Assembly (NCBI RefSeq): GCF_002078875.1
Contig: NC_034424.1
Coordinates: forward strand, 4,851,546-4,915,545
Length of the DNA stretch: 64,000 bases
Source: Numida meleagris
Taxonomy: Eukaryota; Chordata; Aves; Galliformes; Numididae
Direction of reading: 5' to 3'
In this document: positions 50,801 to 64,000 of the stretch, one piece after another
Position numbering within the stretch: the first letter of the stretch is position 1
Layout: every line of letters starts with the position of its first letter
Made by a program: the position numbers and the translations under genes
Notes under the pieces: generated by a model
What the model was told of the DNA's origin: nothing
Databases searched by the model: none
Seen by the model: the letters and a program-made list of their open reading frames with translations, nothing else

Positions 50801-53800
50801 GCCAGCAGAATGGATTTCTCCTGAAAGAGCAGCACCAAGGGATGAAATGAAGCCAGATTCATGAGAAGGATACACGAGATAAGGACATGCCAGATGACTT
50901 GGGCAGACAAGGGTTAGATGAACTGGCTTCTTCCATTCCAGCAAGGAGATGTACAGCAGCAAGGCAGGGGGTGGGGAGGGGAAAGATGGAACGCTTCTTT
51001 GGAGATAACATGCTGCAGAGCTGCAATGATGACCTCCATCACAACACCAAGGGCAGCCCTGTTACATACACCAGCATACAAGATGCTGTGCCTCAATCAG
51101 GCTACGAGCACCAATTGTTTGTCATTTACTTGGTATCTTAAGAAGGAAAATTTATTTTCTTCTTTTGTTTGTAACATGCAGGGATATGTGATAGCATTTT
51201 ATTTTCTATGCCTTTAAGCAAGAATATCATCCCGTGCCACTTCCCCATGCGAAGTTTCACCCAGAATGAATAATAAAGTAGCAACTAAAACCGAGGCAGA
51301 GATGCTGCATTTAGGAAATAAACACTTAATCTGCTTATCCTCCATTTAGGTATTGACTAGAAATTCATCCTTAAGATGTTGAGGTATCACATTTCAGCAT
51401 TTTAGCTGGGATCAGATGAGCTACATTCCCCAAACTGACACTTACTGGAAGGCTTCAGTGCAAATACTCCATACTCTTAGCATCTAAGTTCTGGTCTAAC
51501 TAGCAACACATCTCTACTCTCTAAACTAAGGCAGAAAAAGAAACAAAGATGCAAATGCTGATGGGTCTCAGGCTGAAAAGGTTCAGCCAGGAAAACGACC
51601 TGACAAGATGCTCAGTGTTGTATTTTGCATTGCTCATTTCTGAAGTACATACTGCATGCGTTCTCAACTAGCTTCAGAGCTACCCTGGGGCAAACCCAAT
51701 CACACCATCCCTTACAGTCTCATTTCTATTTTAGTACACAGAGCTGCATTAAAAACTGCATTAGTAATACAGTAGTCAAAAAACTATTTGAGGGACAGAA
51801 AGCAATCTAGCAGTTACTCTGCAGCAACACTTGAACAAAATCCAAACACTGAGATTCTCAAACATTAAAGCAATCAGAATGTCATGTAATGAATATTTAC
51901 TATCAGGGCAACAAGGCCTGAGGGCTCCCTATTGGCTTTTAAAATTAATTAATGCCAGGCACTCTATATGATAATCCTCCATGCACCAGGTATCTTGGCA
52001 TCCTACAGAACAAAAAGGTGCTGTTAATGACAGAACAAGCAGGTATTTGTCATCAAGTTCCAAGGCTCATTAAATGACTCACATGGTACAGAGGATCAAA
52101 GATACTGATAAGACATGGGAGAGAAACAAATTGCTCGTGGCATTAAATAGAGATTGAAATCAAAGAGAACTGATAAGTGATGGATAACAGATAGCTGCAA
52201 CAGAAGTCATTGGTAGTCAATGAAGGAATCAAGTCCATATTACTGTCCTTTCCTCCAAGTGGAAGAGGGACCCAATGCTTCTCCCACCACTTGCTTTGCC
52301 TTCCTGCAGGGAAGCTGAGATGTTGTCTGTGGAGGGCTCTGAAACACAAATCCAATCCTGATCTAGATACACCAATACAGCATCCGTGCAGTTTGTGCAT
52401 CAATCCTTGGAGATTCTCAGATTAGAATACATTAGAGAAGGTAAAGCCCCAATTAAAAAAACAAAGCAGCAGCTTATGAAGACATAACAGGAGTCCAAAT
52501 AACAAGAGAACGAACACCCTCTGAACATTTAATTTCCATTTCATTTCTTACTAAACATCAGCAAACAAGATTATTAAAGGATGTGATTAATCTCCAGTTC
52601 GGATTATTAGTTTCAGACAATTAAGACTCACACAGTATCCACGGTTTCACATGGCTGCTCCTGGTTTTTACATCCAGTATTTGTTATTTCCTGTGTTACA
52701 GTGGTGCCCAGGGATAACAATTCAATCAGACCCTCACCGCACAAAGCACCACACCAATTCACAGCAGGAAATACAGTTTCTATCCCGTCTAGCTACGCAC
52801 TCTCCTGCTCAGGCCTAGCACCAGCTTCATTTCATCTATCAGGTCTTAGAGTTGATCACTTACACATTCAGATCAAGATTCCTTCATTAACACCACAACA
52901 CACGACAAGCATCCCAGTGCAATCTGGGGGCATCAGTACCCTTGGCTTTTGGCTGTTGTGATAATGGTACAAGCGTTGCCATTCAGTATCTTGATGCAGG
53001 CTGCCTTTCCTCAGCAGCTTGCACATCTTTCTAAGCAGCACTTCACCTCGCAGCACAACTATCTTTTCAAGCACTCTTACTCCAGCATGCCTAAAAGGAA
53101 ACCTTAAAACACAGGCTGACACCTATGCAACATACTGACCACTGAATACCTGTAGGGCTAAAGACATTCAGTATTTAACCTTACTGACCGCTACAACACC
53201 TCAGGAATGGCAGCAGCTTCCCACTTACAGCAGCACTCAAACCTGGGGCTCCTTTGTGATGGACTCTGTTCAGGCTGACCAGAAGGCACAGGTTGGAGGC
53301 AAGATCTGCCTTGGGAGCACTTTTCTGGCCTGATCCTTTGAGTGCCATGGATGCACGTGCCTAAGCAATACTGTAACTTGCCATAACCTGGACGTGGGGC
53401 AAGAGCATGGACAAATGTTCTATCCTCTGCCACTCAGGCCGTAATGGGAAGGCTGCCTTACAGATTTAGTCTTTCTTTCCTGCCAACTCTGTGCCCTCTA
53501 TGAGCTCTTACCTTCCCAAACTGAAGTGCTACTCAAACAAAAAAGCCAGACTGCCCACCACGACCAACAAGAATTTAAAAGCAGGTGCATCACAAGCAGA
53601 GATACCCATCACCCTGCTGTTCTAACAGCATTTTCCTCTACATTTAGCTTTCACCCTTCCTTCACACTGCACTGTCTGAACCTGGAGAGCAGTCCTACAG
53701 GATCTGTAATCACACAGTAGATCTCATTGCTAAGTAGCCTCATCCTTTCCAGTAAGGTTAGCACTTCTAGGCTCAGAAGTTTAAGCCAGGGGATGTGTTA

Positions 53801-56800
53801 TTTATCTGCCAATCTCTGCAGCACAACTGTGAGTCTAGCCTTGACCTTTAACAAAAGAAAGCAAATCTATACGCAGTTGATGTAATGCAAGTATTTCTTA
53901 AGAGCATAATTGACATTCACCACACAATGGGTACATATAGAAATAAAGATCTATTGTAAACACACCACATTCTATCATACTGGCAATGTTACTGTACACA
54001 ATAATTCATTATTCGAGAATACAATTGAGAAAAATAAAGGTCATGCAATAGTTCATGTGTCATCACAATATATATATTAGCAGAAGCAGAAGAGAAGGCT
54101 TCCCACTGCCTTGTACCTTGAGATCCTATTTACAGCAGTGCAAAGAGAGGTTAACACCATTGTGCTGACTTACAGTACTTACAATTGCTTTAAACAATCC
54201 TGGCTTTCCAGCAGCATCCCCACCAGTGAGCAACTCCTCCCCATGCAGCTCTCTGGGCCAGCAGCCAGGAAGGGCTGAGCAGACCTCTCCATGTTTTGCT
54301 GTACATAAGGTGAGCTCCAAGGGACTGCATGTTTGGCTGGGTAAAACCTGACATACAGCAAGCCTAGCAAGTCAAATCCATGCACTCACAAACAAGCGTA
54401 ACAGTGGGTTTTGTCTCACTGATACTGAGGACTAAATGACAAAGACAGCAGATACGTGGGCTTCCCTCTCAGCCACAGGGTTCATCTCCTCGTGGGACAC
54501 AGCACAACTGCCCAGCCATTGATTTAGACATGCAGAGGCAACAATCCCCTGTTCTGTCCCATGTCATCCTCTTGAGCAAAAGTGTTTGGGCTTCTTTGCA
54601 CACATCGTTCCTACAGAACAAAGCTGCCAGTGCTGAAATACACCGTGCTGCTTGGGGGCCTCTGGGAGAACACACGTGCCTTGAGCAGAAGTATCAATTA
54701 GAAAAGGGTTTCGCCACTCTGAAGACATTTCTTGAGCCAAACGTGGGCTGAGGGGGCTCAGATAACAAAACAGGAGGTAGGCTCTGAACAAATGCTCCCC
54801 CGTGTCACTGATATTTTGGTGACAGTGGCTGGGTTCAGACCTTAGTTGGCTCAAGCAAAGAGGAAAGCGCACAGTAATTGTTACAAGAACATTTGCTTTG
54901 AAGTGGCTCTCTCCCTTACCACCCCCTGTCCCCCTCCACCCCTTCCAGAGGACACTAAATGCTGCTTCTCTGGCTTATCTCTGACTGCACAGACTAGTTC
55001 CCAAGAGTCACTGCAATTACTGCCTTTTTCTTTCATTCTTTCCACATCTCCTTCCCCTGCATTTCGCTCAGCCCCTCTCCTGCACGACTCCCCGCAGGTC
55101 TCTGGAAGCAGTGGGATAAGCATGCTTTTCTACTGTTTATTTTCATTCGAACCCTTTGGGCTTATTTCTGTTTCACTTCGCTAGCTTTAGAGAACATCAC
55201 AACTTGGAAAATAGCTGAACGTATTATGTCAAGTCATGGCTGCAGCAGAGCCTCCAAGCACAAGTTGGGCTCACGTAGAGCTATGGAGCTTCATGGCAGT
55301 ACTCCCATCCCACAGGGCAACAGATACCCAAGGAGGTCAGTATTCTTACACCCCAGGTAGTGCTCTTTCCTTTGATGCCCTATGAGCCCACTGAGTGAGC
55401 AGCACAGCCAATAGACCGCCCAGGGATTGCTGCTGCTGTGTGCCTGAAGGAATTCCAAGGAAGCCCGCGTACCCTGGCTTTATGCTAGAGGTCAACAGCG
55501 GGATCCAGCCCTACTTTTCAGATGCACTGTGTATTTTAAGAAGACCTGAAGCAAAGGCAGAGATGTTGCTACATTCTTTTGATGTATCTGTGCAAAAACA
55601 AGGGTTAACACATTTGATCAGCTCTCTGGTTCTGCTACAAAGCACAAATCAGGGACTTCTAATACTATAGCCTTAACTCAATTTATGTAACATATAATAA
55701 AGTCGCCATGTACCACGAGGGAGACAGAAGCTGAGCAGGCAGTTTTTCTCTTGCAGAAGGTTACACTGCTCCTGCACCATATCTGTAGGAGAGGAAAAAG
55801 AACACAAAGAAGGGAACGCCTTGGGAGGGGGCTCAAATGCACTGACATTACCATTTTGCCAGTTTTCCATGGAGTGCTTTCTTCCTACCTAGAATCTAAG
55901 CTTTCCCTCTCAAGAGTCATGCACACCTAGATGTTGTGGTAAAGCACAGGCACAGATCATCACCTTTGCCATCTGAATTGGAAGAAAATCTATGCAGGAT
56001 ATGCAGTCACAGCTGTGTGTGCCGTAATGCAGGCTTCCTTTCCAGCTATTAGTGACCAAGGTTAATTCTTTACTTCCTAGTGCCATGGAGGGCTGTGACC
56101 CGGGGAATCCTGGCATGCAACTGCAGAGCCTTGTGTTATTCCTGCAGAGGAAGCCTGCAGTGGGAACAGATTGGATCCACGTGCTTCTCCCTGCTTGTGA
56201 TAGCAGACTAGATAGATAATCCCTTCATGGGCTGCTGCTCCACAATTGCGGTGCAGCAGCCAATCCAATCTAAGAGCCAAAACCAGGCCCAGGGAGATAA
56301 TTCCCCTCCTACTTCCCAACAACATGGTGAAATCTACTCGTTTCCATAGAAACAAATCAGTTTTTATGTCCACGAGGCTCCTGACTCCCTCACTGCTGTG
56401 CATCAGCCCCAAGCTGCTGAGGCTGACAGATCCCATACAAGTGTCTACAGCCATAGGTCAAGAGCTTGCAGGAGAAACGAGAGGTATTCCTGTAGCATAC
56501 AAACCCATCTCACCCGAAACATCTTTTGCTTCATTTCCTCTCTGCTGGGCGAGAATTAATGAGTAATATCCTTCCCCTCCTCCATTTCGAGGGCTGACTT
56601 ATCTGCCAGATCCCTCCTTGCTATGCTCCCGCAGATGGGTTAACCCAGAGCACGATAGGGAATAAAACACAGATGGGGAAGGAAGACAGGACACTTCAAC
56701 ACCTCAGGTGCACTCATGAACCAATTTCCTCTTGTATTTTTGCAGGTAGCAACCGTAAAGGGATTTTCTCGTTCAGAGGCTCTGCATTTTACTGAGGAGG

Positions 56801-57332
56801 ATTATTTAGAGAGTGGTACAGCCTACGGTGCAATGACTGGTCTCAAAAAGTCACTGCCCATTATAGCAAATGCCGCAGTGACTGTCGGCTGCAGCAGACG
56901 GAAGGGAAGAGTCCTGTGAGGCTGCAGAACCACAGCCCTGCTGCTGTGCAGCTTCCCCTGGGATCTTTTGGGTAATAGAAAATGAAGTCCTGGATCTTGC
57001 ATGCTGCCTTGGGATATTCAAGGTGAGGAATAACACAGCACTGATGCTACGTGACAACATCAGGAACTCAAGAGAAAAAGCAGCCCAGCACATCCTAAGT
57101 GGATGTGGCAGCAAGGATTATGCATTCTTGGAAAACAGCCTTGATTCCAAGGATGAAAATCCCAGCAGGAAGAAAACAAAGCTCATTTCACTGTAGAGCT
57201 CTGCACCTTCAGTTCATTAAAGAGCAAGAAGCCAACCCAGCCAGCCTACCACCAGCATCCAGGGAAACAGCACCCACTGCACTGCCTGGGCACAGAGGCC
57301 TCCATGGCCACAGGAAATCCAGCACATACGTG

Positions 57333-57360
57333 CATATACATATATATATATATACATACA
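57333..57360. repeat. (TA)n-rich microsatellite
   Basis: Alternating TA with CATA at both ends, inside DNM1 intron 1. Confidence 0.7.
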
Positions 57361-60300
57361 GCTTCACCTGCAGGGCATTATTTCCATTACAGCCCTGCAC
57401 GTTTCAGACAGCAACCTTCAAGAGGACAGCACTAGGCATCATCAATACCCTAAAAAAAATAATCAGTTCAGCTCAGTACCAGTTGTAGAAAAGAAATCCA
57501 GTTTTCATATCCACAAACAGTAAACCCATGACCCAGCATCTTTGCTCATCTCTGTCAAGCTGCACTGATCTGTCATAATTCTGCAGTAGCACTGCTCTGC
57601 TTTGGCACAAACAAATCTACTGACAAATCCTGGCTTTGCCATAACAGAACAGTGGCAGCCCTTTAAAACACGCCCTGTGCAGCACCTGCAGCTTGAGCAG
57701 AGAGGAAACAAAGGGCAAGCAATACAATAAAACTCTGGGACAGGAATGACAAAGTGCTGGGGAAGCATGGACACTATAACACACTAGGATTAGCATGTGT
57801 TAAAGTTGATGAGCAACACATTGACCTTTCTGTTTCTCCACCACCAGTGTCTTAATCTGTCCTAGCTCTCCAGAGTCCTGCAGCAAAGGCTCTCCTGTGC
57901 TGGGGAACACCAGCAGTCCATGCAGAAGTAACCAATATTGATGCTATACGCCACATGGAGACTCCTGATATAAAGGGGCTTATTCTCCTTTTTGCCTTTC
58001 TTTCCTTCACAGAAGGAAACTGGTGCAATGACAAATCTAAAGACACCACAGGTTCATGGTATGTGTCATCTTAGATCTCTTGTCAAAACTCTTTCACCTC
58101 TGGCGCCCTGGTATTTGCTGCAAGGAGAACAAATATAGCTCAAGGCACATTCCGTCACTGCAGCATGACACTTCCTCCACTCCCCGACAGTCTCCTCAGA
58201 GCCTGAATGCCACGAAAGGCAGAGAGAACTGAAAAGGTTCAGTGGCAGAGGCAGAAACACTTCGAGCCCACTATTAAGAACCCAGAGAAGCTATATGAGG
58301 AAGGGGGTGGCATTTCAAGCCCTGCCGTACCATCCTTGTCCAGATATAGGAGGTGGGTTTATACAATTGGATGCATTTACCCTGAGAATTTACCTTGCAG
58401 AGGTGAGAGTGCTGTGAGCAGTGAGGCAGGCGGGTTCCCTGCTGGTGGGTCAGGCAGGGAGGGCAGCTCTGCAGGGTAACTGCATCGCTCAGCCCCCGTG
58501 CATCCTGGCCGAGCTGGCTGAGGCGCACAGCCATCCTGCAGAGGGAATTCAAGATGCCAGTTTATACCTCTGCTGTGTGGAGAAGCATGCAGGAACAGAG
58601 CCAAGCTCCTTGCTGTGCACTGCACCTCTGCAGTTTCAGATATAATTAGGATCACCCTGGCTGGAAACATGGTGCAGAGGCACTGCTTCTTAAGCCCTTG
58701 AAGACAAACGAGCAGACTGACTGCTACCACCACTAGGGCAGAAGCATTACATTCTACTTTAAAAACCACCGAAGACATCTCCATTTCCAAGCTACACCAA
58801 AAACAAAAGTGGGATCAACAGCCCCAGAAGAAGGAAACTTTTTGCCTTCTGCCTGGAGGTATCTGCCAGAGCCAACCAGAGGCGCAGCATCCCACGTCCC
58901 AGGGAATATTTCTTCTCTGGTAAACTTCAGACAATGACTACAGGTGACAAAAAAAAAAAGGGTAGGTTTATATACAGGTACACATCCATGGAGTTTCTAA
59001 AGGAGGGCACGTCTTCATGAAGAGCCTTGGAGCAGGAGAGGGTCAAAGTTGGTGTTGCACTTTAGCAGGCACTCAGAACCCATAGTGAAGCTGAGGCATG
59101 GTGACCTTGACAACCTGCCTAGCATCTTCTGGTCTTCCATTCCGTACTCTTTCACACAAAGAAAGGATTTATCCAAACCCTTTTGCTTGGTGTTTTCTCC
59201 CCATCCTGTCCCCCTTTAAATCAATACACTGATTATAACACGTGCTTTTGCCTGTCCAGCTCAAAGTCATTCAAACAAAATGGCAAAATATCAAGTAGTA
59301 ATGCAGCACCTTGCTGGTTCTTCTGCTGTAACTATTCTTTAAATACCATTCTTTCATTTGTCTGTAAGACTCATTCAGGGCATTGACCTCGCTAAGATGA
59401 GCTCGGAGTGACAGGCAGCTCACAGGCCTTGCATGACAAATATATTATGTATGAACAGGCACAGAGTAATTCCTAGGAACACAGATACCAAACCAAAGGA
59501 GCAGAGCCCAGAGAGAGGAAGTGCAGTGCCTGCCTCCTGAGAGCTGTGCTGATGCAGAGGAGGTACCCTGAGTTTCAGCACTGGAGCTGCAGCATCAGCT
59601 CTGCAGTGTGACACCCCCAGAGGATGTTCTGCACCTCGGTGTATGCTGGTCCCCTCCCTGCCTCGAGCTGTACCACTGCTGCAGCAGACCTCACAAGGCC
59701 ATTGCCATGCTCAGGCAATTCCCAGCTATTCATAGAGGAGCTTCTATTAAAAGTAAAAGCACAATCAGCTTAAGAAATATCCAGAGATTACTCAAGAGAT
59801 CCCAGCAGCCAGAAAGAGAGAAAAATCTAACGTGCATTAGAATCAAAGAGCTCCATCCCCACTCAGAGCAGTGTATGTTCAGAGTAAACCAAAGGAAAGT
59901 CAGTGGAGCCAAATATCACCATTAAAACCAGGAGTTAGAGCTTTGTTTTCTGCTAGCTTAATTCTGAACTAACAGGCCTTCAGGTATATTCCCATGCTGA
60001 TGGAGAACCGTTTCTGCACCAGCAGGCAGGTGGCAAACAGACAGTTATGATAAGCCCTTGCTCACAGAACTCTGTAATTACTCAGATGACAAAGAACTCC
60101 CCAAGCTGCAATGGGCTGCTAATTTTTGTCAGAGCCCTGAGACAGATCCTACCAAATATACTCTGCCTCGACACATGTGAGAGTGACAGGAATGCAAAGA
60201 AGAGGAGCTAAACAAAGACTTGTTCAAAGGTTTTGCCCTTAGGTATCTCTTCCTTGTGCTAAGAAACCCAGCACAGCCTCCCTCAGCCCTGCATCTCCAA

Positions 60301-61846
60301 TCTCAAAACAGAAAGTTTTTCTTAATGATCTCCAGGGTAAGCTGACTCTGCTGTAAAAATGCTTGCAGATGTTGAGCATCAGCTGCACAGCATCTCCATA
60401 GATTTCTGCCTAGAGATGCTTTCAGAGTCTAAATGCAACTGAAAAGCTATTCTGGAATATGGCTGCAGTTTATACACATTTTTTATATAGGATTACATCA
60501 ACATTGCCTGGTTCTTCAGCCAAAATCCACAGCAGCATCAGTTTAATATCTGCTCTGCCCTTTCCCAGGCATCCCAGGTACCGTGCTGGCCACTCTCACA
60601 TCAAGACAGTTTCACAAACAAAATGACAGCCCTAGCACAGCCAGACGGGATCTCCACAATCCTCCTGCTTGCTCTGGCAGTATTAACTCTTCACCCTTCA
60701 ACACAGCTGCAACAACACAACCTAGAGCCATAAGAAACAGGAAACGGAGTGTTAGAGGGGACTGCTGAGGCAATAAATTATTAAAATAGTATTCGCACCC
60801 CCCGAGACTTGAATTCAATTCCTGTTTCAGTCGAGTGAGGAACTGGTTTTATTCCAAGCTTCATTTTGCATAATTTTTTGTTCATTATGGCTGCAGTACA
60901 AGTATTTTAACAGAACTTATAGCTCCGTAATAGTCCGGGGACACAAGCCCTCATTTTTAGACAGGGAAGGCCCACATCTGACAATGCAGGCTTTACATAA
61001 GCTTTGGAATTCTTCAGCTCTATTTCCTGGAGTACCTCAGGAAACAGAATCCTTTTCTTTAAAGGATACCCACAAGCATCCCTGAAATGGATGTTCTCAG
61101 TACAAAATCCGCACTGCTCTTCTGTTCGCTTAATCACTGTGCCCAGGGCTCTAAGAAAAGCCACACGAGTCATAAGACTTGCAGAAAAGTGGCAGAAGTT
61201 GGCAAGTTTGCTTCCAGTCAGCAAAACAGTTTGAGAAGCTTGCATAACGCCTGCATCCAACATGCCTCCAGAACCGCGTTACGCTGAACTGCAGGAAGCT
61301 GCTGAGCAGGGTCCAAAACAACACCTCACCTCTGCTTGGTCCTGGCTGGGTCTGCCACAGCTCTGAGAACATCCAGCACTGCAGAGATAAGAGATTTCAG
61401 ACTCAGGGATCATTCTTCTTGTGCTGAGCCTTGAAGGCAAGGAAAGCAGTTACCTGTTGCAGCCAGCACCAGCCCGGGAGCCAGGACAAGCCCGAAGGTC
61501 ACGCAGGAAGCAGCTGTCAGCAACTTAACTGTCCTGATCTGTAAGATTGTCCCATCTATACAAGAGCATTGGGAAGTTACTGAGCTGCTTCAGATTCAAT
61601 TTTTATTAATGCATTCCCTAGCAGGATTTTGAAAACAAAAGTTTGGACCCAAGTACAAAGTATCAGTGAGTCACCTGGACTAATTGTTTAACTACCTGGC
61701 AGCAAGTTTTGCTCTCAGTTACCAGTCAAGATGTTTTAAAGCACATTCTTAACACCTCCTCCTCATAAACACTGAAGTACTGCCTGTCTTCTCCTCATAG
61801 CCAGCCCAATATTGGGGGCAGCTAGTTCTGAGTAAGATAACTCTCA

Positions 61847-62190
61847 GAGAATCATAGAATCATTAAGGTTCAAAGACCACGAAGATCATCTAGCCCAACC
61901 GTCAGCCCATGCCTGTCACTGCTCTAGGCCATGTCACTCAGTGTGAAGTTTGCCCTTTTCTTGAACACCTCCAGGGACAGTGACTCCACCACCTCCTCAG
62001 ACAGCCTGTTCCACTGCACGACCATTCTTTCTGAGAAGAAATATTGATTCATACCCAACCTGAACCTCCTGGTGCAACGTGAGGCCATCACCTCTCATCC
62101 TATCACTATTACTTAGGAGCAGAGACTGACCCCAACCTTGCCACAACCTCCTTTCAGGGACTGTAGAGAACAATGAGGTCTCCCCTGACC
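61847..62190 (-). mobile_element. CR1 LINE fragment, antisense to +
   Basis: It starts on + with AGAATCATAGAATCATTAAG (the inverted CR1 3' end), followed by CCAACCGTCAGCCCATGCC and ACACCTCCAGGGACAGTGAC. Both are standard segments of avian CR1 3' regions. It runs about 340 bases, the longest mobile element in the window. Confidence 0.9.
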
Positions 62191-64000
62191 AAACTCCATC
62201 AAGTCACCCAATAATAAGCATAACATGTGCTTTAGATGGACCATAAATAAAGAGAAACTGAATTTTGGGGCTTTTCAGAACCAGTCTGACCTGCTCCAGA
62301 CCTGACCAGAGCACCCAAGTGTTTAAGGTCACCAGGCCCAAAGCTCTGGGCTCATCCCTCTGGGCCACAATGGGCTCTGCAGAGCCACAGACAGACAGCT
62401 GGCTTTGAGGCAGGACAGCTGACAGGAAAACCAACAAAGGAGACGAGATCCATGGTGCAACACACATGGAAACACAGCTCAAGAAGTTCACAGCTCTCTC
62501 ACCAAAGCACCTCAAAAAGTCTACGCTCAAAAACTGAAGTGCTGCCAGCCCATCTAGTGCATCGTACCAGTGCTTTCTAAGCAATCCCTGACTCCCCACA
62601 CCCAGAGAGCATGCTGCCAGCTTCTACAGAGCAGCCCTCAGCCTCCAGAGATGCTCACTACCAAACAGCACACGAAGCTGCACCAACCACCCAGGCCCCA
62701 CACACCACCGCTGCAGAGAAGACATGGCTCATCATACAATGCTGCATCACCATCACAGAGGTTCCATTTATTGCTAAGAAAAACAGCTTACTTGTTACAG
62801 TTAACCTTCTCTGGTGCCATTTCTAGTGTTCATTTATGATAAGTGCACACGATGTGTGCGAGACCAACAGCCTCTAAGGAAGGCACCCACGATCAGCACC
62901 CAGACCCCAGCCTGGCAGCTGAGAGCAGAGCTCCAACCTCAGGCCAGCCAGGCCCGTCTCTGTCATCATGTGTGAAATAAAAAAAAAAAATCAGTTCAAA
63001 AGCAATGAGAAATTGTTGCACCAGTGGGCTATTTCCTTACTATGCATGTTCTTCTTCTTTTTGGCAGATTTCATTTTAGCTTTCCTCCCAGCCAGCAGTA
63101 CTCTGACTCATACAGCCACAGATCTGTGAGTCCAGGGAGCATTACACCCAAAATTGTTTTGTTTTTTTTCCCCCCCCTTACTGGCATATTAATAGAGTTC
63201 ACTGTGCATACTGCCAGTAAACCTCTAGTCACAGATGCCACCTCAAAAACAACTTTACATTGGGCAATTCAGGCTGAGCACCACATGCTTTTAGGTGACC
63301 GCCCGCCGCCCCTTCTTGTCATTGTTTTGTTTTTGCCACTCAAGTACATGGTCTGAAACAAAAAACTGGAGGATTGGCTCACATGGGTGGAGTCCTCATG
63401 GGTTTGCTCCTAATAAATCTGCTGCTCAATGCATCATAACAAGTTTCACCCCTCTAGCCAGAACACAGCAAGAACTCCATTTCCTTGATTAACTTCTGCT
63501 ACGTCATCAACGTCTTCAATTTCCCTACAAAAAGCCTTCATCTGAAAGATGCTAAGAAGTCTTCAGCATTTTTACTCACTCTTGGAGAGACAGGCTCGAA
63601 GAAGCAATGTTGAGTAATTCACACGGTCAAGAAGGGGACCAGCTTCCTGCCTTAGAATAACATTTTCAGAAGCTGCCTCAGATACAGCACTGCAGACACA
63701 CTCCCACACCTTCTATTTAAGCACTGTGGAGTTCTGCCTTCTCGGAGGCATTGGGAAAGGTGGGTTCAAGGCCTTCAATTGGCATCCCCAGTGAGGTATT
63801 GAACTGTGGCTATCAAAAACAAACAGCAGACCTTAAAAACAAAGTTTGTCTTCAGTGTGCTTTTGTTTGTTTACAATTGAAAAGTTGTAATGTAAGCATG
63901 TGGAGATTTGAAAAACAGTAACAGCTTTAGCACAGAGGAATGCTTTTAGGAATTTCCAACTTCATCCCCCCCCCACTGTTTTTGCAGACCCTTATCAGCT

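Overview
The window is vertebrate nuclear DNA, almost certainly from a bird and probably a galliform. The evidence is large spliced genes with GT-AG introns, three CR1 LINE fragments with the typical avian 3' end (repeats of an ATTCTATGA-type octamer), no SINEs, and short introns. Gene content is the tail-to-tail pair GOLGA2 (GM130) and DNM1 (dynamin-1). These two genes are also neighbours in human 9q34, which corresponds to chicken chromosome 17. The species cannot be fixed from sequence alone.

Layout. Positions 161-3979 on the + strand hold the last ten coding exons of GOLGA2 (459 codons), followed by a 3' UTR of about 1.8 kb with poly(A) signals near 4737 and 5747. About 1.1 kb of intergenic DNA follows. 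From about 6.9 kb to the end of the window the - strand is DNM1. All coding exons from exon 2 (47742-47815) to both alternative last exons (12900-12921 and 7476-7536) can be placed to the base by frame, splice sites and protein match. Exon 1, with the start codon and P-loop, is not found, so intron 1 is longer than 16 kb and runs off the right edge. With a 161-nt coding exon 1 (the human length), the long isoform would be 865 residues, one more than human.

Genes within genes. A mir-199 hairpin (26104-26203) lies on the + strand inside a DNM1 intron, antisense to DNM1, as MIR199B does in mammals. A CpG-dense block about 1 kb upstream and a good + strand splice acceptor between them suggest an independent antisense primary-miRNA transcription unit.

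DNM1 splicing architecture is the richest signal here. It includes a mutually exclusive 139-nt exon pair (10a/10b), two 12-nt microexons at the two edges of the PH domain, an alternative C-terminal exon creating a PxIxIT calcineurin-docking motif, and a GC-AG intron directly before the exclusive pair. GOLGA2 has a second GC-AG intron. The two proteins work separately: GM130 is a cis-Golgi tether that binds GRASP65, and dynamin-1 is the neuronal endocytic fission GTPase. I see no sign of a novel enzymatic or defence system.
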